From Austropuccinia psidii (taxonomy: Eukaryota; Basidiomycota; Pucciniomycetes; Pucciniales; Sphaerophragmiaceae), in contig JALGQZ010000009.1 in assembly GCA_023105745.1 (NCBI GenBank), forward strand, positions 30,606,107 to 30,670,106: a stretch of 64,000 nt of DNA, given 5' to 3'. Below the pieces are notes generated by a model. The model made no database searches and was not told the origin of the DNA. It saw nothing but the letters and a program-made list of their open reading frames with translations. Below are positions 49,701-58,326 of the stretch, in pieces (the stretch's first letter is position 1; each line of letters begins with the position of its first letter). A program made the translations under genes and the position numbers.

Positions 49701-51212
49701 AATTATGTCTGGCCGATTGCATGGGATTTCACCTTCCTTTAAGCATGAGCCAATCTCTGGCCAATTAGGACTAGCAGTCATTGTAATGAAAAGTTAAGGT
49801 TTTCCATAGCATCTTTATATGGCTGTAACATTGCACATGGGCCTCTGATGAACGTTTAAGGCAATATAACCTTTTTACCATCAACATCCCCTTCAGCTTC
49901 AAGTGTTTCTGTAAGTCCCTGGTACATATAAACTTTTAACTACTTCTGATTGGATTGAATATATTGCAACCTATTGCTCTCAATACAAATATATAAATTG
50001 ACAACAAATTCTTGGAATAATTGCTTCGCGTGTAGAGGAAGCGAAATGATATTCATTTGGTCAAACAAAAGGTATGCATACCACTCTTTTTGGGAGATTT
50101 TCCCTGTTTGTCCTGCATAGTCTGGAAATTAGCTAATTCTTTACTCAGGCAATCTCAATTCCAAGAACTAATATTTTGTGTTTAATAACTTAGAATTAGG
50201 ATGCCAATGCTGTTACCCATAAGGAAGTAACAGTGGATAACGTACTGCAAGGTAGCCTGAATGAGAATCCTGGATATGCTGAAGATTACCCCCCATACAA
50301 TGAAGTCCAACATCCCAAGGCGATTGCCTTCCAGCACCATCTGTAATTACCATGACTATCTCATTTCCAGTGGGCTTATTATATGAACTTGGATTCAAGA
50401 CTTGTCCTTCCAAGCTTTGCAATGCATATGTTTGTGTCAGCTCATCACCAATGATGAATTTTGCTGAACAATATATTTTTGCATAAGGGTTATTGGAATT
50501 CAAAAACTTCTGCTAAGAAAGCAATATATCATGACTGATTTTAGCATTGATATTTTTGATTCAATGATTGACCTCTCCTACTAAAAAAATTTGTGCAAAT
50601 TTTGCAGTTTGGCCTTTGTCTGGAAAAATTAATCCAATGTTATGAAAAATTTGACCCTTAACCTAAAACAGTAAGTACCATGTCCTTGTACTTCCTTATC
50701 CAATTTGACTCCAGCCAATGTGAATGATATGTAATTATTATAAAGTCGGGATTGAGTATGAAATTGCTTCCCACCTACAATCAATTGTCAGAATCTATTT
50801 AAATCCAAAGTTATAACTCAAAGCTCTCACATTTGGAATTAATCAAAAACATCTTTTGTAGAAATGGATCAAGTTCATCACTCAATAGAGAATCAGGCGA
50901 TAGTTTGAAGGATCCATGTTGCCAACATATACTAAAGTCAGTTTTTTCTTTATTTTTATTGGCCTGGTTCCTTTATCTGTGCCAATGAAATGCGCCACAA
51001 CTATTACACTCATTGTCACAATTTCCAATCTTTAAAGGGATCTCCCAGGGAAACCTCATGTTGATTGATTTTTCATTGTTTTTGTTCAGATTATTTGCTG
51101 CAAGTCCTTTCTTTACCATTCTGGGGTGAGTAAGAATAACAATTATTAGTTTTACTTCAATATAGTTCCTTGAATCCAAGAATCTGTACAAACTATTCAA
51201 GATCAAGTTCAT
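46766..51212 (-). pseudogene. Helitron Rep-helicase, broken by stops and frameshifts
   Basis: The rolling-circle transposase of the Helitron. Along the minus strand: a cysteine cluster CDNECNSCGAFHWHR (about 51,020-50,975); the Rep N-terminal marker RYPLLLPYG (about 50,240-50,213); Rep blocks about 50,090-49,800; PNWPEI (about 49,770); the HUH motif in QKRGLPHAHIIL (about 49,600-49,565); and the tyrosine motif YLYKYSRKG (about 49,190-49,160). The PIF1-type helicase follows: Walker A GPGGSGKTYF (about 48,103-48,074), Walker B IIIWDETSM (about 47,878-47,850), SGDFRQILP (about 47,760), and C-terminal INKAQGQSFDYVGVYL (about 46,960-46,910), SHGQLYVSLSR. After a TGA at 46,853 the frame continues to 46,766. 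HUH, tyrosine and Walker motifs are kept, but the chain needs several frame changes between 51,212 and 47,790, so no full protein is made. Confidence 0.88.
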
Positions 51213-51599
51213 GTGGTGTAAAATAGCCTTTAAAGCTCATATTAGTATTATTATTGATATTATAATTACTATTATTAGATCATATCGGAGTAAAACTGAA
51301 TTTTAAAATTACTCTTATTGAGTCACGAAAATGGTGTTGAGAGAATAAACAATTGCGATGAATGAAATTTATGAGTTAAATAGTTTTAATAACAAGTATT
51401 ATTCTCATCTCAAACCAGTAAATGGACAATGATAGCACTAATTCTTTTAGTTTGAGTCTATTTAAAGGTACACAAAACTCCTGCAATCATTATGGTGAAT
51501 CTTTTATCTTCACAAATACCGCAATTACTATGATTTAATGATATGATGCATTAGCTAAACTTAATTATTTTTGGGAATCTGAAAGGATAAACCTGTGAG

Positions 51600-52815
51600 T
51601 TTTTTTTACCAGAAGTATTAATGAAAGACTCCTCTTGATTATTGCATACTTTGTTTATTTCTCCTTCCTCTGATTGAAGGCATTCAGTTTTAGGATTAAA
51701 ACCCCTTTCAAGCTTAATAATAGGATGTGTGTTAGAATCTTCCTGATGATTTAGTCCACATCCTTGTCATAATCATCAGTACTAAATTGGTCAAAGATAG
51801 ACAATGATTCTTTGAGAACTTTTGATTTCCCCTTTACTAATTGGTCATCTACTTTTGATCTCTTAGTAACACTATTTAAAATTTATTAGCCCCTGGAGGA
51901 TTGCTTAAGGCTTCAAAAAATGTACTAACACTCTTTGAATACCATCCCTTTGTTCACTTTATCTGTGAGTATTAGATATGTACAGCTTGACTGATGGCTG
52001 TCCAGATGATAGACTTATTGCATTAACATGTTACAGAAATTTATTTAATTAATACTTCTTCAATGAAACAATAAATCAAACGCTCATAGTACCAATACCA
52101 CCCAATGATCTTCTTCATCCCAATGAATAAGGGGTCCAGAGACAGCAATCTCACAACCAATTTGAAATAAACCAAAGAAGCTATTAGAAGTTCCTTTTTT
52201 TCTGACAATGTAAGTCACTTCAAATGGTACTTTCTTCCTTGCCTACAAATTCTAATAACATTGAGTGTGTGTCTAATGATTGCACAACAGGAGGTAGACT
52301 CACCTCAGGATTCCAATCATAATGATGAATGGTACATGACAAAAAAACTTCAACATTGCTACCTAATTTAATGCTTTTCTACTTGTGATAAGTTACAATA
52401 CCAAAACTTCTTGAATGTAGTTTATTATTGAAATCCACAGAAATATCATGTGATAAAGCCAGAGGAGTGGTACATTGATGATTATAAACACCAATGCATG
52501 TATTTTCATAGAGAATTTTCACAATCCTAACAGGGGAATAATATTTTTGACCTGCCTTCAGCATGTACAAGCTTGAGGTATTAGCTAGGAGTTTTGATTT
52601 GACTTCTTTTCAATTTTTGTCAGCAATACCAGAAACTGGAACCCCAGAAAGACATCAATAATTCCCATACATATGACCAGGTGGAAGGTCCAGGGGATAC
52701 TAAAGTAATTGTCAACAAACAACAATAAGTGGGTAATGAATAAACGTACCTCTTCAAAAACTGGTGTGAATAGAATGATTCCAGATCCATGTGTTGGCTT
52801 ATGAGTGTTTGCCAT
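51600..52815 (-). pseudogene. unrecognised spliced gene relic upstream of the Helitron
   Basis: Minus-strand exon 1 (52,815-52,750) encodes 22 residues, MANTHKPTHGSGIILF then TPVFEE, and ends at a GTACGT donor. A 50-nt intron (52,749-52,700) ends TTACTTTAG. Exon 2 continues in phase: YPLDLPPGHMYGNY, a stop, CLSGVPVSGIADKN, a stop, then SLYMLKAGQKYYSPVRIVK, later NTCIGVYNHQCTTPLALSHD, RSFGIVTYHK, a stop, SIKLGSNVEVFLSC, then after a frameshift near 52,225 VPFEVTYIVRKKGTSNSFFG and PLIHWDEEDHWVVL. Further protein-like pieces (LVKGKSKVLKESLSIFDQFS at about 51,840-51,780; an acidic stretch at 51,750-51,600) follow. The pieces are coherent and collinear but I do not recognise a family. It could be a host gene fragment, a second Helitron ORF if the true 5' end is further right, or another element. 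Confidence 0.55.
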
Positions 52816-52829
52816 TATCTTTCTGATCT

Positions 52830-53556
52830 TTCTGATTCTATTTAAGTTTGCGGCTTGGAATGTCAGTAAAGTATTTTAAGCTTTTAATCAAATTTTTCCA
52901 AAATTTGATCTGATTTTAAACTAATTTAAATGCATGAGTAAATTTGGGACAATAAGTTTGTCAATGGTTTCCTGCTTATGGAAAGCCCATAATAGTGACA
53001 TATAGATATATTAGTATTATTCTAGCAATGTGGATTTTGGTAATTGTTGTGTAATGGTTCTGAGTGTCTTTCAAGAATCAAATTCAAAATTTGTATCTTG
53101 ATACTTGGTCTCATTTGAATCTAAAGTGAATTACCAAATCAAGACCTCAAAACTAACAAGATAATATTTTAATACAAACAAAAAAGTCATAGACAAAACA
53201 ATTCTTGCGCTGTGTGTTTTGTATTGGTGAATATTGGTGTTACAAGTCTATTAATGAGTTACTAAATTAAGAAATCAAGCCTCTATATTGTATCAAGTAA
53301 TGAAATCATGGATACAATAATTTCTTTAACTTTCTATTGTGTAGATTGGGGTGTTAACCACCAGGGCTGAGGATTCTAAGAACTCTTTAAGAAGCCCCTG
53401 AGTTGTGCCTTCATCAACCTCAAGTCACAAATTGCATCTACCCGCCAACGTGGATGAGCCACTGAATAAAGCTACTGAATTGTATTATAACAACCAGTGG
53501 GTAAAGAAACCAATTCTGCTTGAGTTTTTTGCACCATGCATCTTTAATTTTTTTGA
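52830..53556. other. AT-rich DNA with a small gene-like patch
   Basis: Around 53,350-53,540 the GC rises and a plus-strand frame from 53,405 (starts MPSSTSSHKLHLPANVDEPL) runs into the copia LTR, ending at 53,623. It may be the remnant of something cut by the copia insertion; no domain is seen. Confidence 0.3.
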
Positions 53557-53560
53557 TTAC

Positions 53561-53923
53561 TTATTAGAAAATCCTTATAAAAGAGGTATTCCAATTACCC
53601 CAACCAACATATGTTGCAAATAGTAATTGTAACTGTTTTCAACATAAAAAGAGTCAATGGGATAACTCTTGTCCACCCATTGACTCACAATCTTTCTTAT
53701 CATACACCATCAGGTGTGCTGTCATTTTTTGTTGTCTCTCCAAATATATCATAAGGTACTAATAACTTATTAAGAAGGTTAGTTAGATCTAATATCAATA
53801 TTGCAATTCACCTATCAACTCACAATCTTTCTTATCTTAAACCATCAGTTGTTCTGTCATTTGTCATTGTCTCTCCAAATATATCATAAGCTACTAATGC
53901 CTTATTAAGCAGTTGCTTTTATA
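53561..53923 (+). repeat. 5' LTR of the copia element, probably 5'-truncated
   Basis: Matches 57,964-58,326 over 363 bp. Contains an internal duplication: a block of about 92 bp starting ACTCACAATCTTTCTTAT at 53,683 recurs at 53,818 (period 135 bp). The right LTR has the same structure (58,086 and 58,221). The repeat includes ACCATCAGGTGTGCTGTCAT, possibly a bound or structured motif of the LTR. Confidence 0.85.
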
Positions 53924-53937
53924 GGTTATGGGCCCAG
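53924..53937 (+). promoter_or_regulatory. primer binding site complementary to an initiator-tRNA anticodon arm
   Basis: GGTTATGGGCCCAG follows the LTR directly. Its complement CTGGGCCCATAACC is the anticodon stem-loop of many eukaryotic initiator methionine tRNAs, not the 3' end. Drosophila copia is known to be primed by a 5' half of that tRNA, so the same mechanism is likely here. The ATG inside the site (53,928) is the start of the gag frame. Confidence 0.8.
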
Positions 53938-54584
53938 ACAAAAAAATTGGTTCCGCTGCACAAAATAATGGAATAACCACTTGTTATGAAAAAAATTACT
54001 CTGAATGGGATGCCGCCATCAGGGCATTTTTTTTATACATAGGTTTCCTAGACTATGTTGACAGTGACTCCAATCCACCATCAGAATCAATGTCAGACCT
54101 TTTTCTAAAATTTAAGGAAATGAAACAAAAGGCTTCTGGTGTTATTTGTCAATCACTCAACACCAAAAACTGTGCAAAGTTTTTTACCAAGGAAAATGAA
54201 AAGAATCACCTTGAATTATACACTGAAATATCCTCATACTATCAATATTGTCAAAGAAAAAAAAATAAAGCTATTCCCTTTTGTGATTTACTATGTGTCA
54301 CCTGCAAGGATAATGAATTACAAAAATTTGTCAGTGATATTCAAATTCAACTCATGAATTTCAACGCCATTGGAATTTGTGTAGGAAAGCCACCAAGTAT
54401 AATTGATATATCAGACAAATTATTAGCCAAAATAATCACTAGCAAGCTTTCAGAAGGATATTACAACCTGAAGAGAATCATATATGAGACACAGCCCTTA
54501 GAGATAATTAAGGCTGTCTCCAAAATTGACGACTATATTAGAGACAGCTATACAACTTCAAAAAATGTAATGCAAACCAACTAA
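53928..54584 (+). pseudogene. copia Gag region
   Basis: 219 codons open from an ATG lying inside the primer site (starts MGPDKKIGSAAQNN). It shows the copia Gag style: a conserved Trp near the start (YSEWDAAIRAFF), then a helical capsid-like part ending KIDDYIRDSY. The expected knuckle-like segment (YCSNRTHNPLTK...EECRQL, about 54,618-54,690) lies in another frame, so there is a frameshift near 54,565 and another before 54,740. Confidence 0.75.
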
Positions 54585-54665
54585 TCAAATATGAATCTGC
54601 ATACAAAGCACAGAATTTTCCTTACTGTAGCAATAGGACGCATAATCCCTTAACCAAAAATTTTA

Positions 54666-55340
54666 TTGAAGAATGTAGACAGCTCAAAAACAAAAACAAA
54701 CAAAAAACAACACTACAAGAAAAAGAAAGCAAACTCAGCGAATACAAACCAAGAGTCACTGTTTGAAGAAAGTTACTCTTCCTCTGAAGAGAATCCTGTA
54801 GTTAGGTACTATAAAGCTTTTGTAATCAAATGTAGTTCTCAAAGTTTGAAACCTTATCTTGATACTTCCGCCTCAAACCATATGGTTGGAGATAAGGGAA
54901 ATTTTTTGACATACACTAGGAAAGACATGTCTGTTGAAATGGCCAATGGCTTGCAAACACCAGTACTGGGACATGGTAATGTTAAATTTCTTTTGAACAA
55001 GGAAAAGGTAACTTTACACTGTCTCCACATACCAGACTTTGCAGAGACCCTTATCAGAATGGGAAAACTCTGGGAGTTGGGCTTTACAATTCACAGAGAA
55101 AAGGACGACTTGTTTTCTATTAAAAGGGGCAGCAGTACCCTGATGAACAGGAAAGTGTCCAACAATCTATTCATCCTCAACATGGAGCTCTGCTTTCCAA
55201 AATCATCTGTTGCTTCAGCAGCTAAGTCACCTGAATTGCTACACAAAAGAGCGGGACATCTTGGGAATGATATCCTTCAAAGGATGCATCCTAAAATAAG
55301 GAATATAGGATTTTGTGAAGCCTGTGCACTAAGAAAGTAA
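54666..55340 (+). pseudogene. copia protease and integrase zinc region
   Basis: 224 codons. A Lys-rich start, then the protease site YLDTSASNHM (about 54,855-54,885; family form LDSGAS, so Gly reads as Ser), then the GAG-pre-integrase segment ELLHKRAGHLGNDILQRM (about 55,232-55,285) with a His pair, and CEACALRK (about 55,312-55,338) as the Cys pair of the integrase zinc domain. It stops just after this motif, where an intact copy would continue. Confidence 0.75.
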
Positions 55341-56345
55341 AAGAAATTACTGTACAAGGGTACTTTACCCTGGGCAGAAGCCCCTGGACATACAATTCAT
55401 TCCGATCTCTCAGGAAGGATCTCACCACCCAGCATAGGTAGAGGGAACTACTACCTTACATTAACAGATGACTACAGTTGGTTCAAATCTATCTAAATTC
55501 TAAAACACAAGTCAGAAGCTGCAGCGTCAATTAATGACTATGTACATGAGGTTGAAAGAAAACATGGTTATTGCATCAAAATCTTTGTTAATGACAATGG
55601 GGGTGAATATCATTCATCAAAGCTACAAGAATTGTTCAAAAATAAAGGGATAAGGATGCAGTTCACAGCACCTTATTCTCCAAAACAGAATCTAATATCA
55701 GAAAGGGGAAACCGGGCAACAAGTTAAAAGGCCAGAGCTTTTCTCTTTAATTCAAATCTCCTCTCTTCCTTCTGGGGAGAAGCAGTTGTCACCAGAACCT
55801 TTCTAGAAAATATCACACCATGCAGCACAATAAATAATAAAACTCCATTTGAATTATGGAACAAATCAAAATTCAATCTATCACAGCTGAGGACATTTGG
55901 CTTTTGCTGTTATGTCAATATACCGAAATTCCTTTGAAAAGGAAAGTTTAATGCAACATCAAAGAAAGGAATCTTTCTTGGTTAAGATCCTGACAAGCAA
56001 AACTGGCGGTTGATGCTAGAAGACAGAAAAATCATAAAAAGTAATGATGTAGTATTCAATGAAGACAAGTTTCCCAAACCTCCTGAAATACATGACACTT
56101 GTTCTGACCTCACATTAAATATTGACAATGATGGTGACAATAGTTTCACCAAATATCAAGAGAACAACTATAATGTCACAGAAGAATTGACACAGAACAT
56201 TGAAGCCTGTGATTCTGAATGTATTAGCACAAGTAGCAAATCATCCCTCACCATTACACCAAAAAAGCCAGGATGGGATTAAAAAATCACACCCAATCAA
56301 GAACCAAAACACGTAAGTGCTGATATTAGAAAATCAAACATCCTA
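55341..56345 (+). pseudogene. copia integrase core relic
   Basis: Reads in the frame of the protease with stops. GHTIHSDLSG (about 55,390, first Asp), FVNDNGGEYHSS (about 55,583, second Asp), QNLISERGN (about 55,690, catalytic Glu), then SSFWGEAV and NKTPFELW (about 55,840). All three acidic residues are kept, but nonsense codons lie at about 55,495, 55,725, 55,937 and 55,984. From 56,010 a spacer rich in Asp, Asn and Ser leads to the reverse transcriptase. Confidence 0.75.
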
Positions 56346-57215
56346 ATGTCGAAAAGGAGGAAAAATTCAGCAATAACCTCAAGCTTCAAAAATCCTACCA
56401 CGTGGAGAGAAGCAAGGTCTCACCCTGATAAATTGCTGTGGGTTGAAGCTCTAAAAACTGGACTGAATAATCTAACCTCGAGAGGAATTGTAATAGAAAC
56501 ATCATTACCGAAAGGATGCAGACCAGTTGGAAACTCTGCTCAGTTTAAAAGAAAATTTGACAACAATGGGAACTTAATAAAAAACAAAGTATGCATCTGT
56601 GCACAGGGCTTCTCTAAAAAGCATCGTGTCGACTAAAACAACACTTTCTCTCCAACAGGAAAATTCAGTTTGTTTCGATGCTTACTCGCCATTTCTGCTC
56701 AAAACAATCTACAAATACATCACATGGATGCAGTTAGAGCCTTCCTCAATCCAGTTTTAAACAAAGAGATCTACATGAAAATACCAAATTTCTTTTCATC
56801 TCACTCTTCTGGAAAGGTACGGCGACTACAGAAACCACTATATGGCCTGAAGCAATCGTCGCGATACTGGTTTTTAGAACTCAAAAATTTCTTTAAATCA
56901 ATTAATCTCCTTCCCAGAAAGGTTGACCCTTGCATGTTTGTCTCTGATGAGCCTCAATGGGAGTGTTTTGTACACATACATGTTGATGACATGACTCTAG
57001 CATCAAATGATGTAAACAAATTCAAGAAGCTAATAATGAAACATTTTGAAATGGAAGATCTCGGCCCAGCCACTTTTTTCGTAGGCATCAAATTGACACA
57101 AAATAGGGCCACCAAACAAATTTTTCTATCACAAGCCGCCTACATCAAGAATCTGCTTGACAATTACGACATGACAAACTGTAAGCCAGTAGCAACTCCA
57201 ATGGTGTCCAATTAA
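56346..57215 (+). pseudogene. copia reverse transcriptase relic
   Basis: TTWREARSHPDKLLWVEAL (about 56,396-56,455) is the typical copia RT start. RPVGNSAQFKRKFDNNGNL (family 'VGTKWVFKxKxDxxG') follows, a stop lies at 56,634, then LQIHHMDAVRAFLN (family 'QMDVKTAFLNG', about 56,715), PLYGLKQSSRYW (about 56,838) and VHIHVDDMTLAS (about 56,970). The VDD active site is intact, unlike the gypsy copy. The frame ends at 57,215 after TNCKPVATPM. Confidence 0.85.
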
Positions 57216-57949
57216 AGACTCACCATGGCGTCTGATGAGGATCATCAAAAATTTCTGTTTCTGAAGCAAAATTACCAAAAAGAAATTGGTAAAATCAGTT
57301 ATCTCCAAGTAGCAACACCGGACGACCTTGTGTTTGCCACTTCTCAACTTTCTTAGTTCTTAGAAAAACAGGGTTATGCTCACTGGAAGGGGTTTAAACA
57401 CCTGCTATGATATATTTCTGGTACCAGAGACCTTTCCCTTTGTCTAGGGGCAAAAGTGTCTCTCTCTGTGCTTACAGTGACACCAACTATGCTAACTGCA
57501 TTGACACCCTCCAGTAAATATCAGGCTTTATGAAAATGGTGGGAAATAGTTGTATTAATTGGAAAATTAAGAAGCAAAGTACAGTCTCTACTTCTTCCTG
57601 TGAAGAAGAATACAAAGCGCAATATGAAGGTAGTAAGGTTCTGCTGTGGTCGGCAAGAATACCGGTACCACAACCACTGCAACTATTTGGAGATGATCAA
57701 GGAGAAATTTCCCTAGCAAACGATCCGCAAGTCAATGATAGATCAAAACATTTCAACATTATTTTAAATTGGGTTCAAGAAAAGACAACAAATGGCACTG
57801 TGAAAGTAAATTATTTTGCAACTCAAGACATGCCAGCCAATGGCCTAACCAAGTCCTTGACCCAACCAGTGCACCTAATTTTTTTGAAAAATATAGGATT
57901 AGTTAATGTAATGAGTGAGGGGGGGTATTGGAAAACACTTAAAGAGTAG
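57216..57949 (+). pseudogene. copia RNase H relic and pol C-terminus
   Basis: Broken frames 57,216-57,530, then an open stretch 57,530-57,949. It has KKQSTVSTSSCEEEYKAQYE (family 'KKQxxVALSSxEAEYxA'), the Asp-containing segment FGDDQGEISLANDP (family 'DNQSAIxLAxNP'), SKHFNI (family 'SKHIDI') and the end NGLTKSLTQPVHLIFLKNIG. The last eight codons run into the right LTR, so the stop codon lies in the LTR. Confidence 0.8.
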
Positions 57950-58326
57950 TTAACACTCATTAGTTATTAGAAAATCCTCATAAAAGAGGTGTTCCCATTA
58001 CCCCAACCAACATATGTTTGGAATAGTAATTGGAACTGTTTTCAACATGAAATGAATTGATGGGATAACTCTTGTTGACCCATTGACTCACAATCTTTCT
58101 TATCATACACCCTCAGGCGTGCTGTCACTTGTCATTTTCTCTCCAAATATATCTTAAGGTACTAATACCTTATTAAGGAGGTTAGTTAGATCCAATATCA
58201 ATATTGCAATTCACCTATTGAGTCACACTCTTTCTCATCATACACCATCAGGTGTGCTGTCATTTGTCGTTGTCTCTCTAAATATATCATAAGGTACTAA
58301 TACCTTATTAATAAGTTGCTTTTATA
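57926..58326 (+). repeat. 3' LTR of the copia element
   Basis: After the purine tract GAGTGAGGGGGGG the LTR starts TATTGGAAAACAC, probably a mutated TGTTGGAA. From 57,964 it matches the left LTR. It ends at 58,326 by comparison with the left LTR and primer site. Length about 401 bp. Confidence 0.75.

Larger units (their letters stand above)
46706..51279 (-). mobile_element. Helitron, minus strand, both candidate ends visible
   Basis: The 3' end is textbook: on the minus strand a GC hairpin CCGGC-AAA-GCCGG (46,730-46,718), then 8 nt, then CTAG (46,709-46,706), with T as the next host base. The proposed 5' end is TCTAATAATAGTAATTATAA starting at 51,279, preceded by host A, so insertion was between A and T as Helitrons do, with no target duplication. 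The interval of 4,574 bp contains one Rep-helicase coding region that starts about 70 bp inside the 5' end and stops about 60 bp before the 3' end. The 5' end is less certain than the 3' end. Confidence 0.8.
53557..58326 (+). mobile_element. decayed Ty1/copia LTR retrotransposon
   Basis: Direct repeats at 53,561-53,923 and 57,964-58,326 (363 bp each) flank a gag-pol relic in copia order: gag, protease, integrase, reverse transcriptase, RNase H. A primer site follows the left repeat and a G-rich purine tract at 57,913-57,925 precedes the right LTR. The LTRs are clearly more diverged than those of the gypsy element, and the coding part has many stops, so this copy is older. No target duplication is visible; the left LTR appears to lack its first 38 bp or so. 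Confidence 0.88.

Noticed and set aside
52990..53010. Alternative Helitron 5' end (minus strand TCTATATGTCAC near 53,007)
   Set aside because: Also preceded by A, but the end at 51,279 lies right before the Rep N-terminus and resembles Helitron 5' ends better; kept only as a possibility if the relic at 51.6-52.8 kb proves to belong to the element.
53557..58326. A 5-bp target duplication for the copia element
   Set aside because: ATTAC before the left repeat does not match TTCCC after the right LTR.
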